Both the position numbers and the translations under genes were made by a program. DNA of 64,000 nucleotides, from contig NZ_JAHLDU010000001.1 of NCBI RefSeq assembly GCF_018861905.1, positions 372,001 through 436,000 of the forward strand. The letters are read 5' to 3'. The first letter of the stretch is position 1; each line of letters opens with the position of its first letter. The notes beneath the pieces were generated by a model. The model did not search any database and had not been told where the DNA came from. It saw nothing but the letters and a program-made list of their open reading frames with translations. This stretch comes from Clostridium sp. DSM 17811. GTDB lineage: Bacteria > Bacillota > Clostridia > Clostridiales > Clostridiaceae. This document shows, piece after piece, positions 45,701 to 54,581 of the stretch.

Positions 45701-46939
45701 TAGGCAATAATGCTCAAAATCGTTAAAATCAATAATTGACCGTTCCTTTTTCTTTTCCCTATACTTTTCTTGTAAATCTATAACAAGTTGAGACAATTCC
45801 ATCATAAGTGGATATAATTCTTTTATATCTTCTAAAGAAGCTTCTGAATTTGCATTCATTACTTGCTTTTGCAGTTCTTGTAATTGTTTTTTTACCTTAT
45901 TTCTTATCTCTTGAACAGCCTTTTGTTTTTCCTTGTCCTTGCATGCCTTTATACTAGGAAGTTTTGCAAAACTTAGCTCTTCAAAAGTTGCTGCCAAATT
46001 TTCAAAACAGTTATTCGCTGCACTTAAAAGATCCGCAATTAGAGCTAAATCCGACTTAAATACATCATTATATAAAATTATAGCCTCATTGGCTTCTACA
46101 TTTTTTAATGCTTTGACCATTACTTTTTCTATTCCTAGTAATTCTATTTTAGTATCATCCATTAAAACTTTTGCCCAAGGGGTATCGCTAAAGCTTGCTC
46201 CATCTTTAATGTTAAAATTCTCAGCTGAATCTATTAGCCATTTATTTGGATCCGTTGAACTCATAGCAAAATTATAAAGGCTTAGAACTATTCCTTGAAG
46301 ACCTAAATCCTCTTTATTATTACTATAGGCTTCAACCAGGTTTAAGAAACTATTAGATTCTAGATTTGGAAATCTAGGGGTTACCTGCACGTCCAAAGAA
46401 CTATTTTCCTCGTAGCTCTTATCTTCATCTTCCGCCCTGTTTTCATCCTCAATTGCTATATACCTATCTTCAAATAATTCCTCTAAAGCTTCTTGCTTAA
46501 GAAGCACTGCTTCTGTTCCATCTGCTATTCTAAAATTAGGGTCTAAATCTACCACATGAAAATTATTACGAATAACCTCAAGACAAAATGAGTGAATAGT
46601 TGTAATGCTAGATTTGTTTAATAATGTTAATTGCCTTTGAAGTAACTTACTTTGTGGATTATTATGAAGTTCCTTCGAAATCGCCGCAGCTATTCTCTCC
46701 CTCATTTCGGATGCAGCAGCGTTTGTAAATGTAACTACTAAAAGCTTATCTATATCTGTAGGCCTGTCCTCATCTGTTACTATTTTTATTATTCTCTCAA
46801 CTAGTACTGCCGTTTTACCTGAACCTGCAGCTGCAGCTACTAGGATATTGCAATCCCTTGTTAAAATAGCTTTTTTCTGATCATCTGTCCAAGTCACATC
46901 TGATTTCACTTCATTAATTTCATTCTCATTTTTTATCAT
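42791..46939 (-). CDS. addA: AddA, helicase-nuclease subunit A
   Basis: This UvrD-type helicase with a C-terminal RecB nuclease domain has about 1382 residues. It has Walker A ILVAAAAGSGKTAVLVERI, helicase motif II LIDEYQDSN, motif III GDVKQSIYRFRQARPELF, motif V SIHKSKGLEFPVVFLSG, VALTRAKEKLI and the nuclease motif ILVDYKTDFV. With AddB it resects double-strand breaks for recombination. The ATG at 46939 has GGGGTGG upstream and is preferred to the GTG at 46957. It overlaps addB by 14 bases. Two insertions are unusual: an acidic duplicated segment (about residues 596-616) and seven tandem heptapeptides (about 768-816). The protein is longer than typical AddA, partly because of them. Confidence 0.94.
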   Translation of the reverse strand: MIKNENEINEVKSDVTWTDDQKKAILTRDCNILVAAAAGSGKTAVLVERIIKIVTDEDRPTDIDKLLVVTFTNAAASEMRERIAAAISKELHNNPQSKLLQRQLTLLNKSSITTIHSFCLEVIRNNFHVVDLDPNFRIADGTEAVLLKQEALEELFEDRYIAIEDENRAEDEDKSYEENSSLDVQVTPRFPNLESNSFLNLVEAYSNNKEDLGLQGIVLSLYNFAMSSTDPNKWLIDSAENFNIKDGASFSDTPWAKVLMDDTKIELLGIEKVMVKALKNVEANEAIILYNDVFKSDLALIADLLSAANNCFENLAATFEELSFAKLPSIKACKDKEKQKAVQEIRNKVKKQLQELQKQVMNANSEASLEDIKELYPLMMELSQLVIDLQEKYREKKKERSIIDFNDFEHYCLDILMKKDEDGEAVLGYDGKSEPSSVAIGLRNKYEEILIDEYQDSNMVQETLLNIISREKIGSPNVFMVGDVKQSIYRFRQARPELFLAKYNSYSKDEGAKTRKITLYKNFRSRGTVINAVNYIFKQIMCKNIGDLDYTDEEALNLGAHFDELVGPGVVGGPVELHIIEKEIKDPENDENEEESGGQVNTIEDDGGKSEGQVSTNEDETPTNIELEARIVAKRIKELMSHIDDQGNETEAFKVYDKNIKEYRNVDYKDIVILLRATSAWAPSFLEQLKLENIPVYADTGTGYFSTVEIQIIMSLLQIIDNPRQDIPMLAVLRSPIGGFTSEELVDIRIGQREVSFYEAMVNFVGSKEENSVDNILDSENKDALYEDKEDQSGDKKLEPGDKNCDIEDKQLDSVDKKLKRFLKKLNHFREICTYMPIDEFIWYLYTDTGYYGYIGAMPGGPQRQANLKVLFQRARQYEETSYKGLFNFINFINKLKVSSGDMGSAKTLGENENVVRIMSIHKSKGLEFPVVFLSGMGKNFNLMDINKSILFHYELGYGPDYVDPIRRISYPTVLKQALKKTIKIESLAEEMRVLYVALTRAKEKLIITGSIRNIDKNLSRMSSSLDESSEKLGEYEILKGKSYLDWIIPAVIRHVDGNPLRARIQIEDENLHLLSDPSSFTVRFWNREHIKKDEQNEEENLVSAEERLSLLKGKSIYDKVLDDKLSQEELLSQKVSEEKLMEEIEKRLGFVYKYEKSTKMPTVLTVTELKRKFNVELTESDSGNMYAPRLINKPKFLEEVKGLSPAEKGTAMHSVLQRLDLTKVTTSSEIEAQVQILVEKALISKEEGKAVRIDKLGKLFKTLLGQRMIKAYSLNLLKREVPFHMEISSTDIDKSLPVEIYGDEQIMLQGIIDCYFEENGQVILVDYKTDFVKNGDVNSLIDKYKSQLDYYAKALEVTLRVNVKERYLYSFSTDEAVEVKQ
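44490..44636 (-). repeat. Seven tandem 21-bp units within addA (heptapeptide repeat)
   Basis: On the plus strand TTATC or TTATTC recurs at 44490, 44511, 44532, 44553, 44574, 44595 and 44616, exactly every 21 bases. The encoded heptads include YEDKEDQ, SGDKKLE, PGDKNCD, IEDKQLD and SVDKKLK (consensus xxDKxLD). It is an in-frame minisatellite in a probably solvent-exposed linker. Confidence 0.8.
45090..45152 (-). repeat. Duplicated motif in addA resembling the REP sequence
   Basis: GTGAGGGACAGGTAAGCAC (minus strand, 45111 downwards) and GGGGGACAGGTAAACAC (45151 downwards) are 41 bases apart and encode EGQVSTNED and GGQVNTIED. They resemble GGGGACGGTTAAC at the RAYT locus but with base differences, so relatedness is tentative. 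Confidence 0.5.
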
Positions 46940-49900
46940 TATAATTTTCCACCCCACTTTCTTTTATGTCTTCCTGATTTTCGTTTGTTCCAATTGCTTC
47001 GCTTGCTTCATTTGATAAGAGTTCCCATATTTCCTTGTCCTTCTTATCTTTTATTATCTTATAAGTATTTTCTTTTAATGTAGGGTCAAATTGGCAAATA
47101 GCCGTATATTCACAATAACTACATGGGGTAATATCCTTTTTCTTATATGGTTTTATGTCTATTTCTCCAGAAAGCATTCCCTCACAAGTTTTTATAAGAT
47201 TCTCTTTTACATGATTAAGCAGCATATCAAACTGCTCCTTAGTTGCAACCGATGATCTTGAGCCTAATTCTCCATTTTTCTTAATAGATGCTGGAACAAC
47301 TAGGGATGCACCTTCTATATTTCTATCCATCTCCCTAATTATCTTAGTATCTGCTAGTAGTAACCCCTTCATTTTTAATGCTTTCATTATAGCTTTCTCT
47401 AATTCTTCTTCATCTAAATTATTTTTAGCCTTTATAACTGGGTCATCTATTTTGAAATATAGTATACCTGCTGGGAAAATTGGTTCATCCACGCTTTCAT
47501 TTGATATAGCACTTTCTTTAGATAAAGCTTTCTCATTTCTAAGCATAGCATCTAAATAGGTAAGTAACTGTATTTGAAGTCCATAATATACATCAGATAA
47601 TTTAAAGTCCTTATTTCCAGATTTATAATCTATTATCCTGTAAAATTCCTCTCCCTCATTTATTAGCTTATCCACTCTATCAATTCTACCAACTAAATTT
47701 ACTATTTCACCTGTTGATAATTCTACTTGTATTGGTGGATAATCTCCCTCATTATTGCCAAAGGACACTTCGTAACCAAAAGGTTCAAAGCCACTATTTT
47801 TCATCTGCTCAACTATCACGTATATAGTCTTTTTTAAAACTCTCTTCAAACGCTCTGTAAAGTACTTATATCTTGGGGTGCTGTTTAATATATACCCACT
47901 AGTACCCGCATCCGCTTCTTTCTCTACAATGCTTCCTATATTTTTCTCACACCAACCCCTATCAAGATCTGCCCATTTCATTTCACTTTTATCCACAAGT
48001 TTTGAAAAATCATCAAGCACACTGTGCATAAAACTACCTAGGTCTGGGGATGAAAATATAAAAGTTTTTCTCTCTTTTGCCTTTAATCCGTATTGAACAA
48101 AATATGCAAAAGGACATTCTTCATATTTTTCTATTCTAGATACACTAAAGTAATTTTTTTCTCCATAAAGTTGTTTTACTTTTTCTTTCTCAAGCATTTT
48201 TACTTCATTTTTATAGTCAAATCCTTGAAAGATGGTGTTACTTTTTTCTCTCCATAATGGATCCTTTTGATACCATTTATAAACCGCTCTCCAAAGTGGT
48301 GATATATTTCCTTCTTCTAAATATCTTCTAAGCGCAAATATTAAATCATTAAATGTTGGCACTTTAGCACATACCTGATAAAAATCGCGTAACATATGTC
48401 TATCAAGTGCTTCATGTACATTACTTATTTTTTCCTTATTATGAGAGGCATCATTGCTAAGTGTTATATTACTTTCCTCTATTAGATTTTTAAATAAGGC
48501 TTTAAATCTTGTTATTATAATAGAGGCCCTTAAAGTTTTACCCTCATAATCTGCTATAGGATAAGTTATATTTAAATATTTACTTGGGATAGTTATAGTG
48601 GCGTAGATTAGGTACTGCTCATTAAATACCTCCGTTTTTGTATCGCTCGCCAGCTCTACACCTTTTTCTTTTAAAATCATTCTGTCGCTATCTGTAAATA
48701 TTCCCTCTTCCTTACTTGCCTTTGGGAATACTCCATCATTTACCCCTATAATGTATAACGCTTTTATATCATGGCTTTTTATACGCTCAACACTGCTAAT
48801 CGTTACTCCATCAAGTGCTGGTGGAATAAGCCCCATTTGATGTTTGCTAAAGCCCATGGATAGAACTTTTACAAAATCCTCAAGGGATAAAGTTTCTTTG
48901 CCAATAACCTCCACCATCTGATCTAATAACTCCATAACTAGATTCCATATTTTACTGTACTCAGTAACAAGCTCCTGATCACCTTCTGTTTTAAAACTTT
49001 CTATCCATTTCTCTAATGTCTTATATACATTTATAGACTCTAGGAATTCAAATAGAGTTGTACATATTTTTGTGACGGTCCCGACCCCTTTTAATTTCTC
49101 CTTAAATTGTAATAATGGAATGATTATTTTGTCCCTTGTTTCATTTAATATTTTAATTGTAGACTCAACTTTTTCAGTTTCTTCCTCACTTGCCTTGTCA
49201 TTGTTATAATAATCTCTAAAATAATAATCTATTTTTTCCTGCCACAAATCGATTTCTGTCCATTTTCTTTTACCCTTTATACCAGTTGCGATAATAAAGT
49301 TTTCTAATATATCTATATGCTGCTTTTCTATATCTAAAAGACCTGTTTTAAGATACCTAAACATTGCCTCATAACTAAAGTTTTTAGTGAAAATCTCAAC
49401 AACTCCGGTTATTAACACTATTAAAGGGTTACTTGTTATATCTTTTTTCTTATCTATAAATAAAGGAATATTGTATTCCGTAAATATCGCTCCAATTAAT
49501 TTCTCATAGGTTGGCAAATCTCTAGTAACCACTGCTATTTTGTTAAATCTTATATTCTCATCTCTACATATTCTTAAGATATCTCTTGCTACATATTCTA
49601 CTTCACTGTAACCATTAAGAGCTTTAAATATCTTTATATTTTCACACTTCTTAACTAATGGTGTATAAGGAAATGTAAAATAATTCTTCTCAAGAAATAA
49701 AAGCTCGACATTATCTTTAAATTTACATTCTTTATTGCCTTGTAGTTCTATAGGTGCTTCTATGCTTGTCCCATTCTCCTTAGCTAAACTTAAAAGATTA
49801 TCTTCTGTAAACTTTATAGAATAAAATGCATCAGAGGGCTCCATAAATTTTGAATGCTCTGAGCTTTTTAAGGGCAATGTTATATTTATTCTTTTAGCCT

Positions 49901-50561
49901 TTTTATATAACTTTTCTAATACTCCATATTGCTGTGGTGTAAAGCCTGTAAACTCATCAAGCCAGAACTCTGCTCCATCAAAAATGCTACATTCATCAAG
50001 GCGGATGCATAATCGAGTCAAATCATCATCAGGATCCACATAATTTATGTTTAAAATATTATCAAACTCTCCATATATAAGAGATAAATCTATTATCTTA
50101 TCTATAAGTAATGGATTCTCGCTTAAATCTTCTTTTACCTTATTTAGGTCAGCAATCGAAATTCCATATTTTTTAAACTCAGTGATAACGCTAGCTACAT
50201 TATCTACAAATCCCCTTTGCCTTGCTGATCCTTTAAATACTTTAAATTCTTCTCCATTCTTTTGAAGTATACTATGAATAAGCATTGCCTTTCCTGATGT
50301 ATCCATAGGTTTAAGGGTTATGCCACCAACTTCGCTAAATACTTTGTATGCTAATCTATTAAAACTAAGTACTTGGACATTTTTTATTCCTGTGGATCCA
50401 ACTACTTTTATAAGATTTTTTTCAGCTTGAAAAGAGAATTGTTCTGGCACCAAAAGTACTAGTGGTTTTTCAGTTTCTTCCTTTTGCCTGCGCTTTATAT
50501 CATCTAAACAGAAAGTACTTTTACCTTTTCCAGCTCCTCCATAGATAAATCTCAAACTCAC
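46926..50561 (-). CDS. addB: AddB, helicase-nuclease subunit B
   Basis: This 1211-residue partner of AddA has the N-terminal nucleotide-binding loop IYGGAGKGKSTFCLDDI. Its RecB-type nuclease domain carries YEECPFAYFVQYG and RIIDYKSGNKDF. The four cysteines of the iron-sulfur cluster are visible as YEEC plus CSYCEYTAIC near the C-terminus. The start codon is GTG at 50561, with GGAAGGG upstream. It is the first gene of the addBA unit and overlaps addA. Confidence 0.94.
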   Translation of the reverse strand: MSLRFIYGGAGKGKSTFCLDDIKRRQKEETEKPLVLLVPEQFSFQAEKNLIKVVGSTGIKNVQVLSFNRLAYKVFSEVGGITLKPMDTSGKAMLIHSILQKNGEEFKVFKGSARQRGFVDNVASVITEFKKYGISIADLNKVKEDLSENPLLIDKIIDLSLIYGEFDNILNINYVDPDDDLTRLCIRLDECSIFDGAEFWLDEFTGFTPQQYGVLEKLYKKAKRINITLPLKSSEHSKFMEPSDAFYSIKFTEDNLLSLAKENGTSIEAPIELQGNKECKFKDNVELLFLEKNYFTFPYTPLVKKCENIKIFKALNGYSEVEYVARDILRICRDENIRFNKIAVVTRDLPTYEKLIGAIFTEYNIPLFIDKKKDITSNPLIVLITGVVEIFTKNFSYEAMFRYLKTGLLDIEKQHIDILENFIIATGIKGKRKWTEIDLWQEKIDYYFRDYYNNDKASEEETEKVESTIKILNETRDKIIIPLLQFKEKLKGVGTVTKICTTLFEFLESINVYKTLEKWIESFKTEGDQELVTEYSKIWNLVMELLDQMVEVIGKETLSLEDFVKVLSMGFSKHQMGLIPPALDGVTISSVERIKSHDIKALYIIGVNDGVFPKASKEEGIFTDSDRMILKEKGVELASDTKTEVFNEQYLIYATITIPSKYLNITYPIADYEGKTLRASIIITRFKALFKNLIEESNITLSNDASHNKEKISNVHEALDRHMLRDFYQVCAKVPTFNDLIFALRRYLEEGNISPLWRAVYKWYQKDPLWREKSNTIFQGFDYKNEVKMLEKEKVKQLYGEKNYFSVSRIEKYEECPFAYFVQYGLKAKERKTFIFSSPDLGSFMHSVLDDFSKLVDKSEMKWADLDRGWCEKNIGSIVEKEADAGTSGYILNSTPRYKYFTERLKRVLKKTIYVIVEQMKNSGFEPFGYEVSFGNNEGDYPPIQVELSTGEIVNLVGRIDRVDKLINEGEEFYRIIDYKSGNKDFKLSDVYYGLQIQLLTYLDAMLRNEKALSKESAISNESVDEPIFPAGILYFKIDDPVIKAKNNLDEEELEKAIMKALKMKGLLLADTKIIREMDRNIEGASLVVPASIKKNGELGSRSSVATKEQFDMLLNHVKENLIKTCEGMLSGEIDIKPYKKKDITPCSYCEYTAICQFDPTLKENTYKIIKDKKDKEIWELLSNEASEAIGTNENQEDIKESGVENYNDKK

Positions 50562-50880
50562 AAAAACACATCCCTTCCTTTTATATTTTATACGAATTCT
50601 GTAAACAAGCTAACATACTTACTTGTTATTTATTTTAGTATATCTTTTATATATATTATACCATGTATGATTTCTCTTAATGACTAACAGCAGTTTTTGT
50701 TCACGACATTTTAAACACCCCTCGATAGAATAATTACATTAAAATTCATTTATATATGATTATTGCATACAATGTATTAAGTGGCTAAGATGAATACATA
50801 AATTTTCATGTAAACTATTATTATGCATGCTATAATTGCTGTATTATATTTTTTACAAAAGGACTAAAAGGAGGTATACG
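50562..50880. other. Divergent noncoding region between addB and comFB
   Basis: About 320 bases between divergent genes. A TATAAT box (50831-50836) about 45 bases before the comFB-like start is a plausible -10 element, but I see no good -35 partner. No gene or riboswitch noted. Confidence 0.45.
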
Positions 50881-51162
50881 ATGTATCATTTAAAAAATTT
50901 TTCTGAAGTTGAAGTAAACAATCTATTAGAAAAAATATTAGAAAAATATACTGATATTTGCAAATGTGAAAAGTGCAAATTAGATATTAAGGCCTTAGCA
51001 CTAAACTCTTTGGCTGCAAAATATACCGTTTCCGAAAAGGGCGAACTATACACAAGTGCCTTATCTGAAATTAACAAACAGGAAACAATCGATGTTACTA
51101 CTGCAATTACAAAAGCTATAGAGATAGTATCTACTAATCCAAAACATTTAATTGACTTCTAG
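50881..51162 (+). CDS. ComFB-family protein (candidate cyclic-dinucleotide receptor)
   Basis: This 93-residue protein begins MYHLKNFSEVEVNNLLEKIL and has the family layout: an N-terminal helix, a CKCEKCKLDIKALALNSLAAKYT block (three Cys), and C-terminal helices ETIDVTTAITKAIEIV. This identifies the late competence ComFB family. Members in cyanobacteria and elsewhere have been described as c-di-GMP/cAMP receptors. The ATG at 50881 follows AGGAGG by six bases; the longer frame from 50836 has no such site. Binding of c-di-GMP here is an inference. A bidirectional terminator follows. Confidence 0.85.
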   Translation: MYHLKNFSEVEVNNLLEKILEKYTDICKCEKCKLDIKALALNSLAAKYTVSEKGELYTSALSEINKQETIDVTTAITKAIEIVSTNPKHLIDF

Positions 51163-51254
51163 TTTCATTTTTGTAATCCTTTACTTGTTTTTGTGCTGTA
51201 CTACGTTGGATAAGCTCTACTCGCGATACATTCTATATAAATTTATACATATAA

Positions 51255-51303
51255 AAGGATTCATGTAGTGCGTTAGAATATATTAAGCATTACATGAATC
51301 CTT
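51255..51303. terminator. Bidirectional terminator between comFB-like and pgm-like genes
   Basis: A 17-bp stem with one mismatch (51255-51271 with 51287-51303) lies between two convergent genes, with T-rich sequence on both sides. Confidence 0.75.
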
Positions 51304-51338
51304 CTATTAAATTATTTTATCTATATTTATTTTTGTTT

Positions 51339-53063
51339 CTATTTTGTACTTTGAAGTTTCGCTATTATAACCTTTTCCATTTCTACTAGTTTCTCTTCTG
51401 CAGCTTTTAGAGTTTTTCCTTTAGAGTACATATATATTTTAATTTTTGGTTCTGTACCTGAAGGTCTTACTGCATACCAGCTATCATCATCAAAATAGAA
51501 TTTAAGTACATTAGATTTTTCTATTCCACTAGGTTCTTCTGTCCCATTCAAAATGTCATAAGATTTCTCAGCTTCATAATCTATAAATTTTGTAAGCTTT
51601 GAACTACCTATTGTTAATAAATAATCTTTTCTGTACTCTACCATCATTCTAGAAATTCTTTCTTGTCCTTCTATACCTTCTAAAACTAAAGATATTAGAT
51701 TTTCTCTATAATATCCAAACTCAACATAAATCTCATTTAATATATCTAATAAAGTTTTGCCTTTTGATTTATAATAAGCCGCAGCTTCACATAAAAGCAT
51801 TGATGCTATAACTGCATCTTTATCACGAACAAAAGTTCCAGCGACATAACCGATACTTTCCTCATATCCAAATATAAATTCAAAGCTATTGTCCTTTTTA
51901 AAATCATTGACTTTGCCGCAAATATTTTTGAAACCGGTAAGTACTTCAAAAGTTTCTACACCATATTTGGTAGCTATTGCCCTGCCTAGATCCCCTGTTA
52001 CTAAGGATTTAACTATAGCAGCATTTTTGGGAAGTGTGCCTTTTTCTTTCATTCCCTCTATAACATACTTTATGAGTATAGCCCCTGTTTGATTACCATT
52101 AAAGGCAACATATTCGCCAAGCGAATCTCTAACCATTATAGCAAGTCTATCACAATCAGGGTCAGTAGCTATTAACAATTCTGCCCCTTCTTTTTTTCCA
52201 AGCGCCCTTGCATATTTGAAGGCTTTTACATCCTCTGGGTTAGGATACCCAACAGTTGTAAAATCTGGATCTGGTTTTTCTTGCTCTGGTACTACTATTA
52301 TGTTAGTAAATCCTCTCTCATTAAGAACCCTTCTTACAGGAACGTTTCCAGTCCCATTTAGAGGCGTGTATACAATTTTTATATCTTTATCTATATTGTC
52401 TCTTATAGCTAGCCCCTTTACTTTCTCCATGTACTCATCATCCATAGCTTTTCCAAGGATTACTATTAATCCTTTTTTCTTTGCTTCCTCAATATCCATA
52501 ACTTTTATAGTGCTAAAGTCTGTAATACTCTTAATTTTTTCTGTTATTCCCTTTGCAGTAGATGATAAAATTTGTGCACCATCTTCCCAATATACCTTGT
52601 ATCCATTATATTCTTTAGGGTTATGACTAGCAGTCACAACAATTCCAGCAGCTGTATGTAACGTTCTTACTGCATAAGATAGTTCTGGCGTAGGTCTTAA
52701 TTCTTCAAATAAATATGCTTTTATTCCATTTGCCGCTAATACTTGTGCTGCTGTAGCTGCGAATTTAACAGAATAATGCCTGCAGTCGTAAGCTATTGCT
52801 ACTCCTCTATCCATATACTCTTTTCCATATTCCTTAATATAATCCGCAAGCCCTTGCGTTGCTCTTGAAATAATATATATATTCATTCGATTAAGTCCAG
52901 CACCTAACTTCCCTCTTAATCCTGCAGTTCCAAACTCTAAATCCATGTAAAATCTATCTTCAATCTCCTTGTTATCATTTTTTATGGACTTTAATTCTTC
53001 TCGTGTCTCTTCATCAAAGTACTTATTATTTACCCATTCTTCGTATCTTTTTATATAAGTCAT
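51339..53063 (-). CDS. Phosphoglucomutase/phosphomannomutase family enzyme
   Basis: This 574-residue alpha-D-phosphohexomutase has the active-site serine loop TASHNPKEYNGYKVYW, the metal-binding loop ATDPDCDRLAI, the sugar-binding loop GYEESIGYVAG and the phosphate-binding loop VRPSGTEPKIKIY. The length and the N-terminus (YEEWVNNKYFDEETREEL) match the PgcA-type enzymes of Firmicutes, which interconvert glucose-6-phosphate and glucose-1-phosphate. It could supply glucose-1-phosphate for galU and rfbA in the EPS locus. The start has AAAGGTG upstream. Confidence 0.94.
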   Translation of the reverse strand: MTYIKRYEEWVNNKYFDEETREELKSIKNDNKEIEDRFYMDLEFGTAGLRGKLGAGLNRMNIYIISRATQGLADYIKEYGKEYMDRGVAIAYDCRHYSVKFAATAAQVLAANGIKAYLFEELRPTPELSYAVRTLHTAAGIVVTASHNPKEYNGYKVYWEDGAQILSSTAKGITEKIKSITDFSTIKVMDIEEAKKKGLIVILGKAMDDEYMEKVKGLAIRDNIDKDIKIVYTPLNGTGNVPVRRVLNERGFTNIIVVPEQEKPDPDFTTVGYPNPEDVKAFKYARALGKKEGAELLIATDPDCDRLAIMVRDSLGEYVAFNGNQTGAILIKYVIEGMKEKGTLPKNAAIVKSLVTGDLGRAIATKYGVETFEVLTGFKNICGKVNDFKKDNSFEFIFGYEESIGYVAGTFVRDKDAVIASMLLCEAAAYYKSKGKTLLDILNEIYVEFGYYRENLISLVLEGIEGQERISRMMVEYRKDYLLTIGSSKLTKFIDYEAEKSYDILNGTEEPSGIEKSNVLKFYFDDDSWYAVRPSGTEPKIKIYMYSKGKTLKAAEEKLVEMEKVIIAKLQSTK

Positions 53064-53172
53064 CCTAAATCACACCTTTCCAAATAATTACCATTTGATT
53101 ATATTATACAGTATATATTCCAAATTTAAAATATCTAAAAATATATTATAGTAAAATTTTTACAAATCATCA

Positions 53173-53222
53173 GTTTTAGTTGTTAGTTTTAGTTGTTAGT
53201 TTTAGTTGGGGACGGTTAACAA
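53173..53222 (+). repeat. 13-bp tandem repeats plus REP-like motif upstream of the RAYT gene
   Basis: TTTTAGTTGTTAG occurs almost three times in tandem (53173-53207), running into GGGGACGGTTAACAAAC (53208-53222). The latter is inverted relative to the copy at 54503-54513 on the other side of the gene. Confidence 0.7.
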
Positions 53223-53312
53223 ACAATTTGACTATTTGATTTAAAATATGAATATCATCTCGACCTATAGGCAATAATTCAAACAAAATCTTATTAGAAA
53301 GGGTGATTCTTT

Positions 53313-54224
53313 ATGTCGAGAACATTTAGATTAAAAAGCGATGAGTCAATATATCATGTTATGTGCAAAAGTATAACTGAGGTAAATTTATTCAAGGATA
53401 CTGAGGATAAGAAAAAATATCTGTCTCTTATAAAAAAATATAAAACTCTTTATAATTTTAAGCTTTACGGATATTGCCTAATGGATAATCATTTACACTT
53501 AATCATTGATGCTAACGGATCAGATATATCAAAAGTAATGCATGGTATAAACTTTTCCTATGCAATGTATTTTAATAAAAAACATGAAAGGGGCGGTCAT
53601 CTTTTTAGAGATAGATTCAAAAGCATAATAGTTGCTAATGATAGATATTTAAAAACTTTATCCCTATATATACATAATAATCCTACTGATATACTTGACT
53701 ATAAAAATTGTCCCGAACAATATGCTTTTTCTAGCTTAGCAATATTTATAGGAAAAAGGCGCGATTATTTTAAATTGGTTGATTATGGGTTCATAATAAG
53801 TCTTTTTGGAGAAAGCATTAAAATTGCAAGAAAAAATTACTATGATCTTATTTTTATGTGTAACGAAGAAAAATTGAAACAAGAAATAGAATTTGAAGAT
53901 GAAAAATCAGAGTATAAAAACGAAAGGATACTACTTGTAAGAAACTTTAAATCCGATGATGTATTAGAATTCATAGCGTCAAAAATGAACGTTTCAAAGA
54001 TTCATCTCTGCATGAAGTACAGTAGAACTCTTGTGCAAGCGAAAGCATTAACAGTTGTTCTAATGAGGAGCCTCTGTAATTTTAAATCCAGCGATATATC
54101 CAGCACACTTGGGAATATTACACAGGCTAGAATATCAATGTTAAGCACTATTGGTATTAACTTAATTGGAACAAACGAAAAATTCGAAAATATTATTGGT
54201 GATTTTATTAAATGTTATGCCTAA
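53313..54224 (+). CDS. REP-associated tyrosine transposase (IS200-like, RAYT)
   Basis: This 303-residue protein starts with a Y1-transposase domain: RTFRLKSDESIYHVMCKS, YGYCLMDNHLHLII (the HUH metal site HLH), RGGHLFRDRFKSIIV and LSLYIHNNPTD with the catalytic-type Tyr. The C-terminal third (about 205-300) looks like the DnaA-C-terminal-like helix-turn-helix found in many clostridial RAYTs (SKIHLCMKYSRTLVQAKAL, ISSTLGNITQARISML). AAAGGGTG precedes the ATG. REP-like GGGGACGGTTAAC motifs lie on both sides in inverted orientation. It appears intact. Confidence 0.9.
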   Translation: MSRTFRLKSDESIYHVMCKSITEVNLFKDTEDKKKYLSLIKKYKTLYNFKLYGYCLMDNHLHLIIDANGSDISKVMHGINFSYAMYFNKKHERGGHLFRDRFKSIIVANDRYLKTLSLYIHNNPTDILDYKNCPEQYAFSSLAIFIGKRRDYFKLVDYGFIISLFGESIKIARKNYYDLIFMCNEEKLKQEIEFEDEKSEYKNERILLVRNFKSDDVLEFIASKMNVSKIHLCMKYSRTLVQAKALTVVLMRSLCNFKSSDISSTLGNITQARISMLSTIGINLIGTNEKFENIIGDFIKCYA

Positions 54225-54581
54225 CTATGATTCATTTATCATTATAATATAGCAAACAAAAAATTCAGAAAATAATATCTGGTTTTATTAATTTAAAATT
54301 ATTGGACAAGCCTCTTGAAAATATAACATTTAACTTATTGATGATAAGAATGAATCATGATAGTACCTTAAATAATCTTATTCTACAAGTTTTCCTAGAG
54401 ACCTTTATCAAGATAAAGAGAAAACAATTCTTGTCCACATCCAAAATTTTTCGTCGCAATTCGCGAATCTTTAATTATTTTCTAATTATTATTTAATTAT
54501 TTGTTAACCGTCCATACACATTCTCTTTTTCATTAATCCTTAATTGCTATTTAATTATTAACCGTCCCATGTCATCTTTTT
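54225..54581. other. Noncoding region with two inverse REP-like motifs
   Basis: No gene. GTTAACCGTCC (54503-54513) and TTAACCGTCCC (54558-54568) are reverse copies of the RAYT-associated motif. Each is preceded by ATTTAATTATT and followed by a TTCTCTTTTTC- or CATCTTTTTC-like run, making two degenerate direct repeats of about 55 bases. They lie just downstream of the PAS-GGDEF-EAL gene. Confidence 0.6.

Noticed and set aside
54302-54496. Plus-strand 64-codon ORF after the RAYT gene
   Set aside because: No ribosome binding site, biased composition and a frame running into REP-like repeats; treated as noncoding.
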